DNA of 64,000 nucleotides from Turnera subulata (lineage: Eukaryota > Streptophyta > Magnoliopsida > Malpighiales > Passifloraceae). Shown here piece after piece: positions 31,212 through 43,361 of this stretch (position 1 is its first letter; every line of letters begins with the position of its first letter). Position numbers and translations under genes: made by a program. The notes beneath the pieces were generated by a model, which ran no database searches, was not told the origin of the DNA, and was given only the letters and a program-made list of their open reading frames with translations. The stretch lies in contig JAKUCV010006617.1 of the NCBI GenBank assembly GCA_028386065.3, positions 1 to 64,000 on the forward strand, written 5' to 3'.

Positions 31212-33450
31212 AACTTGATTGTTTTGACAGTTTGTTGGAGATGAATGGATCTTAGATAGTAGATGTTTAAGGCACATGACTGGTGAATCATCCATGTTCT
31301 CATCCCCAACCAAGAAGGCCCGAGGAAAGGTAACTTTTGGTCACAAATCTACAAGGGAAATCCTTGGCTTCGGTAATAATGATTCTAAACCATCGATTGA
31401 GCATGTCTTACTTGTTGACAATCTTCAGTATAATCTGTTGAGTGTTAGTCAGCTATGTGATAAGGGTTATAAGGTTATTTGTGAAGCTTCTAAGTTCTTA
31501 GTAAGTTCGAAAGATGGAAACCCTATGGTTTTTACAGGAACTAGAAAAGAAAATATCTATTCTATATCTTTACATGATGTTTCTAACCCTGAGCTCAAAT
31601 GTTTAATTGCAAGAACAGAAACTTCTATATTGTGGCATCGAAGGCTAGAGTATGCCAACTTGGACATTATCTCAAAATTGTCCACAAAGGAGTTGGTGAA
31701 AGGATTACCAAAGTTGGAATATGAGAAAGAAACCACATGCAGGGCATGTCAACTAGGAAAATGGGTTAAAAGTTCCATTAAACCCAAGCATATATCTCTA
31801 CATCTAGACCTCTTGAATTGTTGCATATTGACTTGTTTGGTCTCATGAGAACCATGAGTCTTGGTGGTAAGAGTTATGCATTTGTGATTGTGAATGATTA
31901 TTCAAGGTATACATGGGTATTATTTCTTGCTCAAAAGGATCATGCATACTATGAATTTGGTACTCTTGTTAGGCATTTAAAAAATAAAAAAGGTTATAAG
32001 ATTTCAAAAATAAGAAGTGATCATGGAGGAGATTTTAATAATCTTGTCTTCAATCACTTTTGTGAGGAAAGTGGTATAGTGCATAATTTTTCAACTCCTA
32101 GAACACCTCAACAAAATGGAGTTGTTGAAGGAAGAATCGAACTTTGCAAGAAATGGCTAGAACTATGCTTAATGAGCATAAGTTACCTGCACATTTCTAG
32201 GCAGAGTGTGAACACAACATGTTATATTTTAAATAGAGTATCATTGGTTCTTTGATTGAAAAGACCCCTTATGAGATATGGGTTGATAAGAAACCAAGCA
32301 TTGGTTACTTTCAAGTTTTTGGTTCTAAATGCTATGTTCTGAATACAAAGGATAATTTGGATAAATTTGAAGCTAAATCTGATGATGCAATATTTCTTGG
32401 TTACTCTATAACTAGTAAACCATATTAAGTCTATAACAAGAGAACTATGGTTGTTGAAGAAACCATGCATGTTGCTTTTAATGAGATTGTCCCGTGTGAT
32501 CTAAGTGATGATGTAGATTCTGATTATACTCCTGAAGATCAACCATAGGTCATAAATATTGACAACACATCTGGAGATAAGAACAAGGAACCACCTGAGT
32601 TGATTCAACAACAACTACCTCCACAGGAAGCAAATGTACAACCAAGCATGGTTGGTGAAAAACCAATTGTGAGAGAGGAAGGAGCAACTTCACAGCATGT
32701 TCATAGAAATGTCAAAGCACCCATAGAGCTCTCAACTGAGGTCATTCTTGGTGACATCTCTAGAGGAGTGAACTCACTTCTTGCATTCTTATCACAAGTA
32801 GAACCCAAAAATGCAAATGAAGCTATTCTTGATGGAAATTGGGTCAATTTCATGCAAGAAGAGCTGAACCAATTCAAGAGAAGTGATGTTTGGGAGCTGG
32901 TGCCTAGACCCCCAAAACATCTAATCATTAGAACAAAATGGGTATTTAGGAACAAACTTGATGAATCTAGCATTATGGTAAGAAAAAGAGAAAGGTTAGT
33001 TGCTCAAGGTTATAATCAAGAGGAAGGTATAGATTATGATGAGACCTTTGCCCTTGTTGCTAGGCTAGAATCTATTTGCATGTTGCTTGTATTTGCATCA
33101 TATAGATCATTTAAGCTATATCAAATGGATGTTAAAAGTGCATTCTTAAATGGTTTAATTATGGAAGAAGTTTATGTAGAGCAACCACCTGGTTTTGAAA
33201 GTTATGACCATCCTAATCATGTGTATAAACTTAAGAAAGCACTATATGGACTTAAACAAGCACCTAGAAGATGGTATGATAGACTAAATTCTTATCTTGT
33301 GTCCAAAGGCTTTAGGAGAGGAAGAGTAGATTCAACATTATTTGTTAAGTCAAACAAGAATGATGTGATCAATGTGCAAATATATGTTGATGATATCTTG
33401 TTTGGAGCTACTAATGATTCTAATTGCAAGGAATTTGAAAATATCATGCA
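31212..33450 (+). pseudogene. Copia pol remnant: protease, integrase, reverse transcriptase
   Basis: The protease active-site triad DSG reads DSR (about 31255-31263). A GAG-pre-integrase HHCC region follows (LWHRRLEYANLD...CRACQLGK, about 31630-31760). The integrase core (31818-32255) keeps HIDLFG and RSDHGGDF and then loses frame at GRIELCKKW. The reverse transcriptase (32600-33450) has WVFRNKLDE, QMDVKSAFLNG and the catalytic YVDD at about 33384-33395. Sequence ends soon after YVDD. Three frames are used and several stops intervene. Confidence 0.88.
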
Positions 33451-33451
33451 C

Positions 33452-33884
33452 AGCTGCGCATGTTATCCGACGGAAGTCGGAAGAGTGAATTAGCAAAATT
33501 TGACAGGCGGCTACCCCTCTTGAGGGTTTCTACGGCGACTTCTATGTTTCGGTCCTCCACCTACAACATCTCCTTTTTGAAACGTGCGATATAGTCCCGC
33601 AGGGTTTCGTTGTCATTTTGTCGTATGTTAAAGAGGTGAGCGCACTCCTTCCTTGGTGGGTTGCAGGCTCGGAATCTCTCGACCAACTTTACTGCTAGAT
33701 CGGTGAATGAGGTTATTGATCTGGAAGTTAATCAGTTATACCAGTCCTGCGCATTCACGAAAAGGGGATGCCATCGTTCTGCAAATTACAGCCTCATCCG
33801 TGGTTTATACTCTGCAGCCCTTTCCACCAGCTGCGCAATGTTAGTCGATGGAAGTCGAAAGAGTGAATTAGCGAAATCCAGCAA
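33452..33884 (-). pseudogene. Gypsy gag fragment (partly duplicated)
   Basis: 33503-33828 matches 44687-44965 of the Gypsy gag to the right (same 'ggcggctacccc', 'cgatatagtccc', 'aatctctcgaccaac'). The 50-bp phrase around 'gaagtcggaagagtgaatta' occurs twice, at 33453-33502 and 33829-33883. So the fragment holds the continuation of the interrupted gag plus an extra copy of the gag core. The junction with Copia at 33451 is abrupt. Confidence 0.7.
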
Positions 33885-35426
33885 TGTGAGGACCCGGGCC
33901 AAGCCTTGTGGGGTTTTGGCCTCCTCACCTAATTCCTACACCTTCTTCTTCCGGGTCAATCGAACAAATCAATGGAGTCGCTATCCTGGTTTTATTCCTT
34001 GGGAAAACCCGAGGAAAAACCAGCATGAAGGCGCTGGTAATAGCTAACCAAAGATTGTGGATTTGGGGGTTCATCACAGGTGGGAAGGTGTTAGGAACCC
34101 GCCCGTGTTGAGGTAAAATCTTCGGCAATTAGAGAGTATTTGTATGCCTTGTGAGTGTGTGTGCATAGTGTGGAAACAATCAACCAAAACAAGTGACTGA
34201 AATTAAAAAGAATAGAGGTGAGGAAGGGGATTTGGCTTGCATCTCATTAGCAACTTGAGATTACCTACGTACCCGAGTGACTGGGGTCAAAGCTACGTAG
34301 TTCTAACATGTTTTTATGCAACAACTACATCATCAATAATAGCATCAGTTCATCAACAAAATAGCAGCAAGAATCAATCAAAAAGGGATCTAGGAATACC
34401 TCTTGTAGCCGTCCTCTAGCTCCTATATTTTGGGTATCTTTAGAACGCAATCTTCTTCCACCTCTCAGCTCTATCCTCAACCCTTCTTTGTCCTCTCCTT
34501 GCTAGCTTCTTCTTAATGAACTCCTGTGTAAGAAACCTTCCAGAATAACAACCCTAAAGATATTTCTAAGCTTGGAGAAGTGAAGTTTCTCCAAGCAATA
34601 AAGCTTTCTAGTATGTGTGTAGTGTAGAGTTTTAGGGGCTCTTTTGTGTGTGTAATGCTTGAGGGAGAGGGTCTATTTATAGTGTTATGGGCTATAGGGG
34701 GCGTGGACCACCATTAGGAAAAAGATTCTTGCTGAAATTCTAAAAAAATCGGCTAGAATCGAGCTAAATCAAGAAAATGTACAAAAAGTGGCGTAACAGT
34801 GATGCATGGCCGCCGGGTCCCGGGCGGTCATGGCGCCGTGGCCGCCATGTGCCAGCGGGCATGTCTACATGGCCGCTAGAGGTGGTGGTCAAAGCGATAA
34901 GGCTGCCGACAACGCGCACTGTTCACATGTTCTTTCCTTTTTGGTCCCGATTTCCCCTAATCTTGTCTTGGCTTGATTCTGATGCCTAAAATCACTACTT
35001 GTCTAACCCAGAAATCATCCCCTAACTGATTGACAATCCACCTAATCATTTCCATCAATATTAAACACCTAGATTGCTTGGCTTTTACATTATTTACCAT
35101 AAAACACACCCTTCATCAAAATAGAAACATTAATTTTGAAAAGTAGAGTTAATTGTGGGCTATAAAGATTATGTTTTTATGGGCTGGTTATTCCTAGAAG
35201 GTCCACACTTTATCAATTTTAACTCCAAATATACTTTTTCCTAAGAATAATTTAACATTAGATTAAAATATACTTTGAGTTAAAATTAATTAAAGTGCCA
35301 TTCTTTCACTAATCTAAGCTTTAATACATCCCTAGCCTAGGTTAAGTCATCTAATTAACCTTGATTTTAAGACATATAAGGACTTAAATTAATAAAAAAT
35401 GAGTGGTCTAAATTTGGATGTTCACA
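33885..35426 (-). mobile_element. Left (3') LTR of the LARD-like element
   Basis: Minus strand starts TGTGAACATCCAAATTTAG at 35426 and ends GGGTCCTCACA at 33885. Reversed TATA (CTATTTATAG) is at about 34673-34682 and the GC-rich GGCCGCC/GGCGGTCAT block at about 34800-34880. Confidence 0.8.
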
Positions 35427-36394
35427 GGTGCGCCTCGTTTTTTAGTCTTTATGAATTAGAGACGAAACAATGTTAGAGAAGAACAACCAAATTTGGGGGT
35501 GCTATTGATGATGATGTTTGTTAGTGTGCAATAAATCGTTGTATTTCATACTCCGGGTGTGGGAATCATCTCATCCCAAGGTTGTACTGGAAGGGTTATT
35601 TAAGGACCCATCTAATCCCTACTTATTCCGCTGGGGGAATTGATAATCACCTTACATACTATCCGGGGAGGTGTCAGACTCCAGGATTCTTGAGAGGTTT
35701 CATTAAACTCTCGGGTTTGTCTAGGGAGGGGTTTCGTTAAACCCTCAGAATTCGGAGAGATTTCATTAAACTCTCGAGGTTTGCATGGGGAGAGGTTTCA
35801 TTAAATTTTCAAGGTTCGGAGAGGTTTCATTAAACTCTCAAGGTTTGTGGAGAGAGGTTTCATTAAACTCTCGAGGTTTGTATGGGGAGAGGTTTCATTA
35901 AACTTTCAAGGTTCGGAGAGGTTTCATTAAACTCTCAAGGTTTATGGAGAGAGGTTTCATTAAACTCTCAGAAGCTTTTTTATAGGGAGAGATTTCATTA
36001 AACTCTCGGGTTTTGTCTAGGGAGAGGTTTCATTAAACTCTCGGTGTCTACTTGGCGGCTTGCATTGTCAACTGTCAACTTCAACTTGTTGAGGCGGGGT
36101 GGCTATGCCCTTAGGGTCAATTGCTCGTCTGGGTTCGACCACTTCTTGCCCCTTGTCTATTGGCGGGCACATCATGTCCTTTAGTGAAATCGGGGTGTCA
36201 TGCCCACTTTGTGAAGTAGGGGTATTATGCCTCTTTTGATGGAATCGGGTATGGTGCCCCTTTGTGAAGTCGGGGTACCATGCCCCTTGTTGTTGAAATC
36301 GGGGTATCATGCCCCTTGGCTACTGGTGGGCACGTCATACCCTTTGGTGAGATCGGGGTATCATGCCCCTTGTCTGCTGGCGGGCACGTCATGC
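35427..36394 (+). repeat. Minisatellites inside the LARD-like element, left block
   Basis: 35690-36043 holds about ten copies of a 20-25-bp core, GAGAGGTTTCATTAAACTCTC, with variable spacers of 3-25 bp. 36140-36394 holds a second type built on TCGGGGTATCATGCCCCTT alternating with GGCGGGCACGTCATGCCC. The second array continues after the solo LTR. Confidence 0.85.
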
Positions 36395-38109
36395 TGTGAA
36401 CACCCAAATTTGGCCTACCCATATTTTATTAAATTAGTCTTTTTGTCTTTTCAACCTAAGGTTAATGAGATGACTTAATCTTGGGTCAGAAATATATTAG
36501 AGTTTAATTTAAATAGAATATGGATGTTATATTAGTTTAGGCCTTTTATGTGTTTTAACCCAATATTAATAAGATGATTTGATGTTGGGTTACGAATATG
36601 TTTAGGGTTTAAATTAATGAAACATGGACTCTCCAGAATTTTTGGCCCATAAAAACACACTATTGCAGTCTAATTTTAGCTCTGATTTCCGTGCAAAATC
36701 AGAATTAAATTATCATTTATATAGTATGTGAGTTTATGGTGAAAGAGAGTTGATTTTTTTAGCTAATTAGGATATGATAATGTTATTTGGAGTGATTGAT
36801 TGGAGTAGCCAACAAGAATGGAATGGTTTCTGGTCTGAGAAATTTAATCTCACGCTGAAAATCAATCAGACCAGAAATTAATGGCGATTTGGAGCTAAAA
36901 ATGGAAAATACGCGTTACTGTAGCAAATGGCGCAAGGTCATCGGCGATGACCGCCATGCCTAGCGGACATGGATTCCATGACCGCCGGCAATGGCGGGCA
37001 TGGACCCCAGAAACGTGTTTTTTCCTTATTTTTTGGCCACTAATCAATTACACACATTTAGGACCTGATTTTAAGCAAGAGTCCTGTCAATTATGAGGTC
37101 CGCGAGCAGTACACTCCCAGAATTCTATAAATAGAGCCTCCTACTCACTTCAAAGGGATCATCAAGAGCCACTAGACTAGAATACACACACTCTTTTAAG
37201 TTTAGAAAAAGCTTGGGAAAACTCTACTTCTCCAAACCCTCAAACACTCTTTTTCTACTATTACTCTGGTCAAATTATGTGAAGAGGAGCATCAAGAAGC
37301 AACCAACAAGAGGAGATCAAGAGGAGGAAGCAATCTGGAAGCCAAGAAGGTGGTTAACCCGAATTGGGGTTCTTAATGTGAGCAATCCTAGAAAATAATT
37401 CATATCTCGACCTGTTGGTGTTGGATTGCTACGATCTTGGACTCTCTGAAAAGCTAAAGAGAGATCTATAACTTTGCTACAAGGCCCAGAAGCTGAATCG
37501 GCCATTTTTATTATGTAGAATCCAGTAAAAGTCGACTCACAGATTCTGTCCAACAATCAAGGTAAGTACTCTAATCTCTTTTTGTTCTAAACCCTTTTTT
37601 ATTGCTGTCAATTTGGCGCTTTATTGATACTAAGATGTTTGCTGCTAATCTGATAATGTGATTTGTATTGATAGACTATTTTAACTACGTGGCTTTGATC
37701 CCCGTCACTGGGGTACGTAGGTAGCCTCAAGTTGCCAGTGAGATGCAAGCCAAATCTTCTTCTTCCCCCCTTTTTTTTTAATTTTCAGTTATTTATTATA
37801 TTATGTGATTTGTTTCCACATCTGCACACTTACACAAGGCACACTATCTAACCCATTTATTGCACAAAGTTTCGCCCCAATACGGGTAGGGCGTTAACCC
37901 CTTCCTACCTGTGACGAACCCCTGAATCCAACAAACTCTGGTTAGCTAGATTGGTCCCTTATGATTGATGCCTAAGAAGGATTGATGCTTATGGTTTTTC
38001 CCTGAATTTTTCCAAGAAATAAAATCTGGGTGGCGACTCCTTTGATTGTTGGATTCAACAAGAAGAAACAATAAGGTGAAGAGGTTGGATTTCCGATCGG
38101 GTCTTCACA
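36395..38109 (+). mobile_element. Solo LTR (1,715 bp) with CATGC target duplication
   Basis: Starts TGTGAACACCCAAATTTGG and ends GATCGGGTCTTCACA. CATGC is at 36390-36394 and 38110-38114. TATA box CTATAAATAGAGCC is at 37125-37138. It is very similar to the solo LTR at 25371-28940 and sits inside the minisatellite array, so it is younger than the host element. Confidence 0.93.
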
Positions 38110-39480
38110 CATGCCCCTTAATGAAAAAGGGGTATCATGCCTCTAGTCTTGTTGGCGGGCACATCATGCCCTCTTGACTAAGTCAGGGAATCATGCTCCT
38201 TGGTGAGGTCAGGGTATGATGCCCCTTGGTGAAGTCGGGGTATCATACCCCATGGTGAAATCAGGATATCATACCCCTGGTCTGCTGGCAGGCACGTCAT
38301 GCTCCTTGATGGAATCGGGGTATCATGCCCCTACAGCATCTCTAATCAAATATTCAGAGGTGGGGGTAGCATGTCCCTGGTTTTAGCGATTAAGGGGCAT
38401 TCGTGCCTGCAATGGTCATTCATATTCAAAACCAAGTGTAATCTAACCCTATCCACAAGTCAAAATTAAATAAGTGGGCTCATCATGCCCTTAGAAAAAT
38501 CAGTTTGTGAATAAGAGGTAGCATGCCCCTAACAACACCCTCCTATCCTGGATTGGGGCCTGTCATGCCATATCTAACTATGGTGGTCAGTTCAAAAATC
38601 GTCTTAGAGTGCAAATCTTCTTTAGAGTTAAAAATTGACAAAAAGCCGGAGCACGTCATGCCCATTGGTCTACTATCAACCATGCCCCTAGCAACATCTT
38701 CTACAAATGGTTTAAGGCACGTCATCGACTCTAACTATCAAATTCTTCAATTCAAAAAAAACCACCTCAAGGCATTCTATGCCCACAATCAAAAAATCAT
38801 CTTCATAATGTGGACATAGTCTACCCTTGGTGTGTAAATCCACCTCGACACAAAATCAACAAAGAAAAATCGACTCAATCGACATGGGTTGTAGTATTCC
38901 CCTAGTATTCATCTTTTGAATTCAATTTCAACTAAATAGCATTGGAGAATGGCAAGTCCTTTTGAAAAAAATGATTTAATAAAATCATCAAAATTTCAAG
39001 TGTGACATGCCCCTTGTGTGTAAATCAACTCGACAACTTGACAATTTGGAAATCAACTGTAACTGGGGTATGACATGCCTCTAAAACACAACTAGGAAAT
39101 CAACATGACAAATCAAAGTAGGTTAGCAAAAAATCGAAGCACGACATGCCTGTAGTGTACATCTACAAAATTGACTCAACGACTCCAAAAATAAAACGTG
39201 GCATGCTACAGCTATCGTACAAATCACAAAGTAATGCTAAATCATCTTGATAAAATCGAGAGATGACGTGCCCTTATCATCTTAACAAAATTAGGTTGCC
39301 CTTAGAACCTACATGTTGTTCTGGTGTCTACCTCTCGGGTGTGGTCCTGGCATGCCCGTCGATCTATAATCAATGTCATTTAAAAGATTTGGGCATTGTC
39401 ATGCCCCTCCGGCTATCAACTCTAAGACATGTAAGTCTACACAAGACGATGAATTTATGATATTGCCACTTTTGTTGACC
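38110..39480 (+). repeat. Continuation and decay of the CATGCCCC minisatellite
   Basis: 38110-38340 continues the TCGGGGTATCATGCCCC array from before the solo LTR. To about 39400 the unit dissolves into isolated 'catgcccct' words in AT-rich sequence. No coding potential recognised. Confidence 0.7.
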
Positions 39481-39749
39481 ATTTCTACTCAACCAAATCT
39501 ACCTCATCAAAGGAATCCATGTCTACGTCTACATGATGATGCATAAGCATGCCTAAAATTCATTGTCTTTTCAATGCACGGGGGTGCCCCTATTTTCTAC
39601 GTATTTGTTTGTGAATCAATGCTCCTAGTTTTCTACATGTTGCTTTTGGGTGCAAGTGCTCCCTACTTCTACATGATTTGTTACTTCTTGAATGCAAGGG
39701 CTTTCTACTCCTTCATGATGTTTTTTTGTGTGCAAAAATAAACTTAATA

Positions 39750-41140
39750 TGATGCATGAACTTTGAAAATTATTCGAGCCAATGGGGAAGTAAAAAATAC
39801 GAGTTATTCCATCAAAAAAGCACAAAAGCTTTGAAGAGAAGATTTTCTAATGACTATGAACTCGTTCACTTCAAAATCTAACTAGGATCCCAGGGTGAGC
39901 ACTTCTTCTTGAAAGGTTCAGATGGATAGAGAATTTTCTAATCAAGGCAAAGTGAGTAGATGCCCCTTCGAAAATGGATGGAGGTGACGTGTTCGGATGA
40001 CTATGCATGGCCAACTGAGTGATCTATCTTCAATGAGAAATCTTTGGTCTGAGGATAGGCGGAGCAAGATGATCTAATATATGCAGATCTCTTCATTTTC
40101 ATTGGCTACTGCCCATTATGGCCTTAATTTTTTCCTAGGCCGCTCATTTGGGTTTTCAACCTAGTAGGTTTGTCCTTACTTTGGCCTAAGCCACCCTTTC
40201 GAGTTTTCAACCTAGCGGACTTTTCCTTTTCATTTTCTTTTTCTTTTGCCTTTTCAAAGGAGTAGTAACCGTAAACCTTTAGAGAGATGCAAGTATAATG
40301 GGTTTGAAGAAACCGGGACTATTTAAACAAGGCGCATTTGGGGTTCCATTGAAGGCCTGGATGGATAATAAAACTGGCAAGAGGAGCAGGACAATCATTA
40401 ATCAAATCCTTCAAGTCACTTAATGAATAAAACTGAAGAGACCTAGCCAACCGTCAAACCACTCTACTGATAAATTGAGATAAGGATGCGATAATTGACA
40501 ATCTAGTCCACTGAGAGAGAGTCGACTCGACCTATATTGAGTGCATCTGTGAGTACCCGATCCAAATTTCATTGAGCCTACTCACCACCTTCTTTTCTGA
40601 ATACAAATGCTCTCTTCATGGTGTGTGAAATTCCCCTAACATGATGTACGAACTTTGAAAACAACCTGAGCCAAGGTGAAAGTCAAACAATCCAAAAACA
40701 AAGGCGAGTTATCCCATTAAAACACAAAAGCTTCAAACGGAATGATCCCTAACAACCATGAACTCATTCACTTTTAATTCTACCTAGGATCCTAGAGGTG
40801 AACATTCCTTGTTGAAAGTTTTGTGGATAGATGGAGAATTGTCTGATCAGGCAAGGTAAATAAATGAGTGGACATCCGTTTTAAACACATGGAGGCAATA
40901 GGCCCGGATGGGTGTGCATGGCTGACTGAGCGATCTATCTTCAGTGAATGGTCTTCACTTAAAGGGAAAGTGTGACCTAATGCACTGATGCCTTTCTGGC
41001 TACTATCCCCATTCTCATTCTTTAGCCTTAACTTTTGCCTAGGCCGCCCTTTCGGGTTTTCAACCTAGCAGGCTTGCCCAAACTTTTTCCTAGGCTTCCC
41101 TTTCGGGTTTTCAACCTAGCGGACTCTCTTCTTCTTTTTT
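39750..41140 (+). repeat. Diverged internal duplication, about 0.9-kb offset
   Basis: 39750-40240 and about 40645-41130 match in order: 'gatg(c/t)a(t/c)gaactttgaaaa', 'cgagttat(t)cca', 'atgaactc(g/a)ttcact', 'tgagcgatctatcttca(g)tga' and 'gttttcaacctagcgga'. Identity is visibly reduced and small gaps are present. A C-rich phrase 'ccctttcgggttttcaacctagc' is further repeated locally. It belongs to the non-coding interior of the LARD-like element. Confidence 0.7.
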
Positions 41141-43361
41141 TCCTTCCTTTTCTCTTTCTTTTTTTTCTTTTCTTTTCCATGTGAGGATAGTATCCATAGA
41201 CACCAGGAACACTAAGCTCGGGAAAGATAGGGACCACTCCGGCCGGGTATACTAGGATGGAAAGTCAGGTCGTCGGCTTCAATGAGGGATGGATGAGGAA
41301 TCCCAGGACAATTTATAGTGTGAAAGACTGCCATTGAAGGAGTATGCCGATCGAATACTAGGTGAAAAGAGGCAAGCTTGATTGTCAACTACATCATCTT
41401 GAGGATCAACATACAAGTCTAGAAGCGACACTTCATGATTGTGAAGAAGGTCTAATACAATCAATACTGTGGCATGTCTATCTAAAATCGACTCTAATCT
41501 TTCCATTGAACCAATTAGGGGACCAACAATAGACCGGGCCCGTTGCCTGATTACCTACGTATTTGTGGATGTAATGTTTGAGGTGTTTGTCAAGAGGGTG
41601 TGAAGCTTTTTTGTGGAGGCCTAAAGGTAGCGAGTGTTCGGCGGAACGGTGACGGGTCAATAGGGGAACACTTGTCTTCTTCAACATGCTCTCATGGTTT
41701 CGGAAAATTGGGTGATGAATCAACATTAGGCACTAAGGGTCACTTCCTCATTTTCTTTTCTCTCTTTTTTTTTGAATTTTGTTTTTGTTTTCTTTCTTCT
41801 TTTTTTTGTTTTTTTTTTTTAGGGGAGTGGCCCTTTTGAACAAGTGCATTAGGATTCTTTCGGAAACTAGATTCATCATTGAGAAACAACTCTTCTAGAC
41901 AAGTGTTCAAGGTAGATGTGGTGGGGTCAACATGGAAGTCAGGATAAAGGGGTATTGAAAGGTTAGATGGGATGCGTGTTCAAAGGTCGGTAAGGGTAAG
42001 TGTTTGGAAATCGGGTAAGGTTGATGGAAATGCAGGTAAGGATTACATTCACAGAATCAGGTCTTCGTAATTCATTTTATGGTCTTCTAAATTGATCCAA
42101 TGGAATTCATGAAGTCATACACAATCAATTCGCCACATATATGTAGAAGATAAGGAAATTCAGAATTTATTCCTTATAGGAAAACCAAAGTACAATTATT
42201 ATGCCAATACTTCTTTTGACTCGACCTAATTCCTGGACTTTAAAGATCAACTATTATGACACACATGGCTCTCCGTCGTCATCCGTGCTCAATAATTCGG
42301 TCTATAGTTTCCTAGTCGACCCTCACTTGCACCTCTTGTTCATCTCTTGGGGCGCATCATTTCCATTGTCATCTTCCCCTTCTCCATTGTCTCCTCATCG
42401 TGTATCCATTATCATTCTCTATTGCACTTCAATCGTTGGGGATCACATCCTGTTCATTTGAGAAAGTTTAATGGCAACATCTTAGCCCATCGACTTGGCT
42501 CATCATCTTCCACCTGACACCTCAGATCTACTTATCAGCTCGGCTTGTTAGTTTGCTCCTCGGCTCGGCTCATCAACCTGGTTCCTTAGCTTATCAAATC
42601 AGCTCATAAATAAAAATTGGGGCTTACATCCCCCTCCCGAGGAGAAGGCCTGACCAGGTCATCTCATCTCACCTCTTCTACCTTAAATAATGGGACTTGC
42701 ATCTCCTCTCACGAGAAGGCCCAACCAGGTCATCCCATCTCACCTCTTCTGCCATAAATAGTGGGACTTACATCTCCTCTCACGAGGAGGCCCAAAGACA
42801 CCCTAATGTCTTAATTTAGTGCCTCGCCATTGCCTTTACCTACTTCCCACCTCTTGCCTTAGGATACATCCACAACTCCCAATGTCCCTATGATCTCATT
42901 GCCTATCGCATACCCACGGGATTGTTGTCTTTAGGATGCACCCTTAATGTCTAGTCTCTTCATCTTCTGGGCTGGATTAAAATAATTACTGCTCCTTGTA
43001 GATACGTCCAAAAATTATGAAATTTAATTCATAGAAAGCTCTGGAAGTCTAGTTTCGTCTCCAATTGGTCTCACTTAATTTCGATGCCTATAACTCCCGA
43101 AATCTTCAAAATACTCGGCTGTGCTCACTGCAGAAATTTTCCTAAATTGGGTCTGGTTTCCAAACTTGGCTAAAAAGCTTCCATTCTTCAATAAAAACGA
43201 TAAATTCCTGACAAAAACACTTAATCAGTAAAATTGAAGTACTAATTGATACAATGCATGAAAACACACAATAATATAAAGATTATACACATAATCGACC
43301 AAGAATACATAGTAAAAGCCATTCAAAACCATCATAAAAACACTAACATTTAGATATTATC
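41141..43361. other. Remaining interior of the LARD-like element
   Basis: No domain recognised. 41756-41820 is T-rich. 42619-42793 is a tandem repeat with 71-73-bp period, about 2.4 copies, recognisable by 'catctcctctcacga' and 'cccatctcacctcttct'. 42480-42600 repeats 'ggctcatc'. The inner end of the right LTR and any primer-binding site are missing at about 43361. Confidence 0.5.

Larger units (their letters stand above)
24963..33451 (+). mobile_element. Sirevirus-like Copia element, truncated after reverse transcriptase
   Basis: Order is 5' LTR (24963-29549, interrupted), primer-binding site, gag, protease, integrase, reverse transcriptase, the Copia order. Net LTR length is 1,012 bp, almost the same as the LTR at 16211-17212. 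Coding is broken by many stops and frameshifts. The element stops within or just after reverse transcriptase at about 33451, where a Gypsy gag fragment begins. RNase H, any env-like region and the 3' LTR are missing. Confidence 0.9.

Noticed and set aside
33885..35426. Solo LTR as an independent insertion
   Set aside because: Its flanks do not form a duplication on their own, while pairing it with 43362-44681 gives matching gag halves on the outside.
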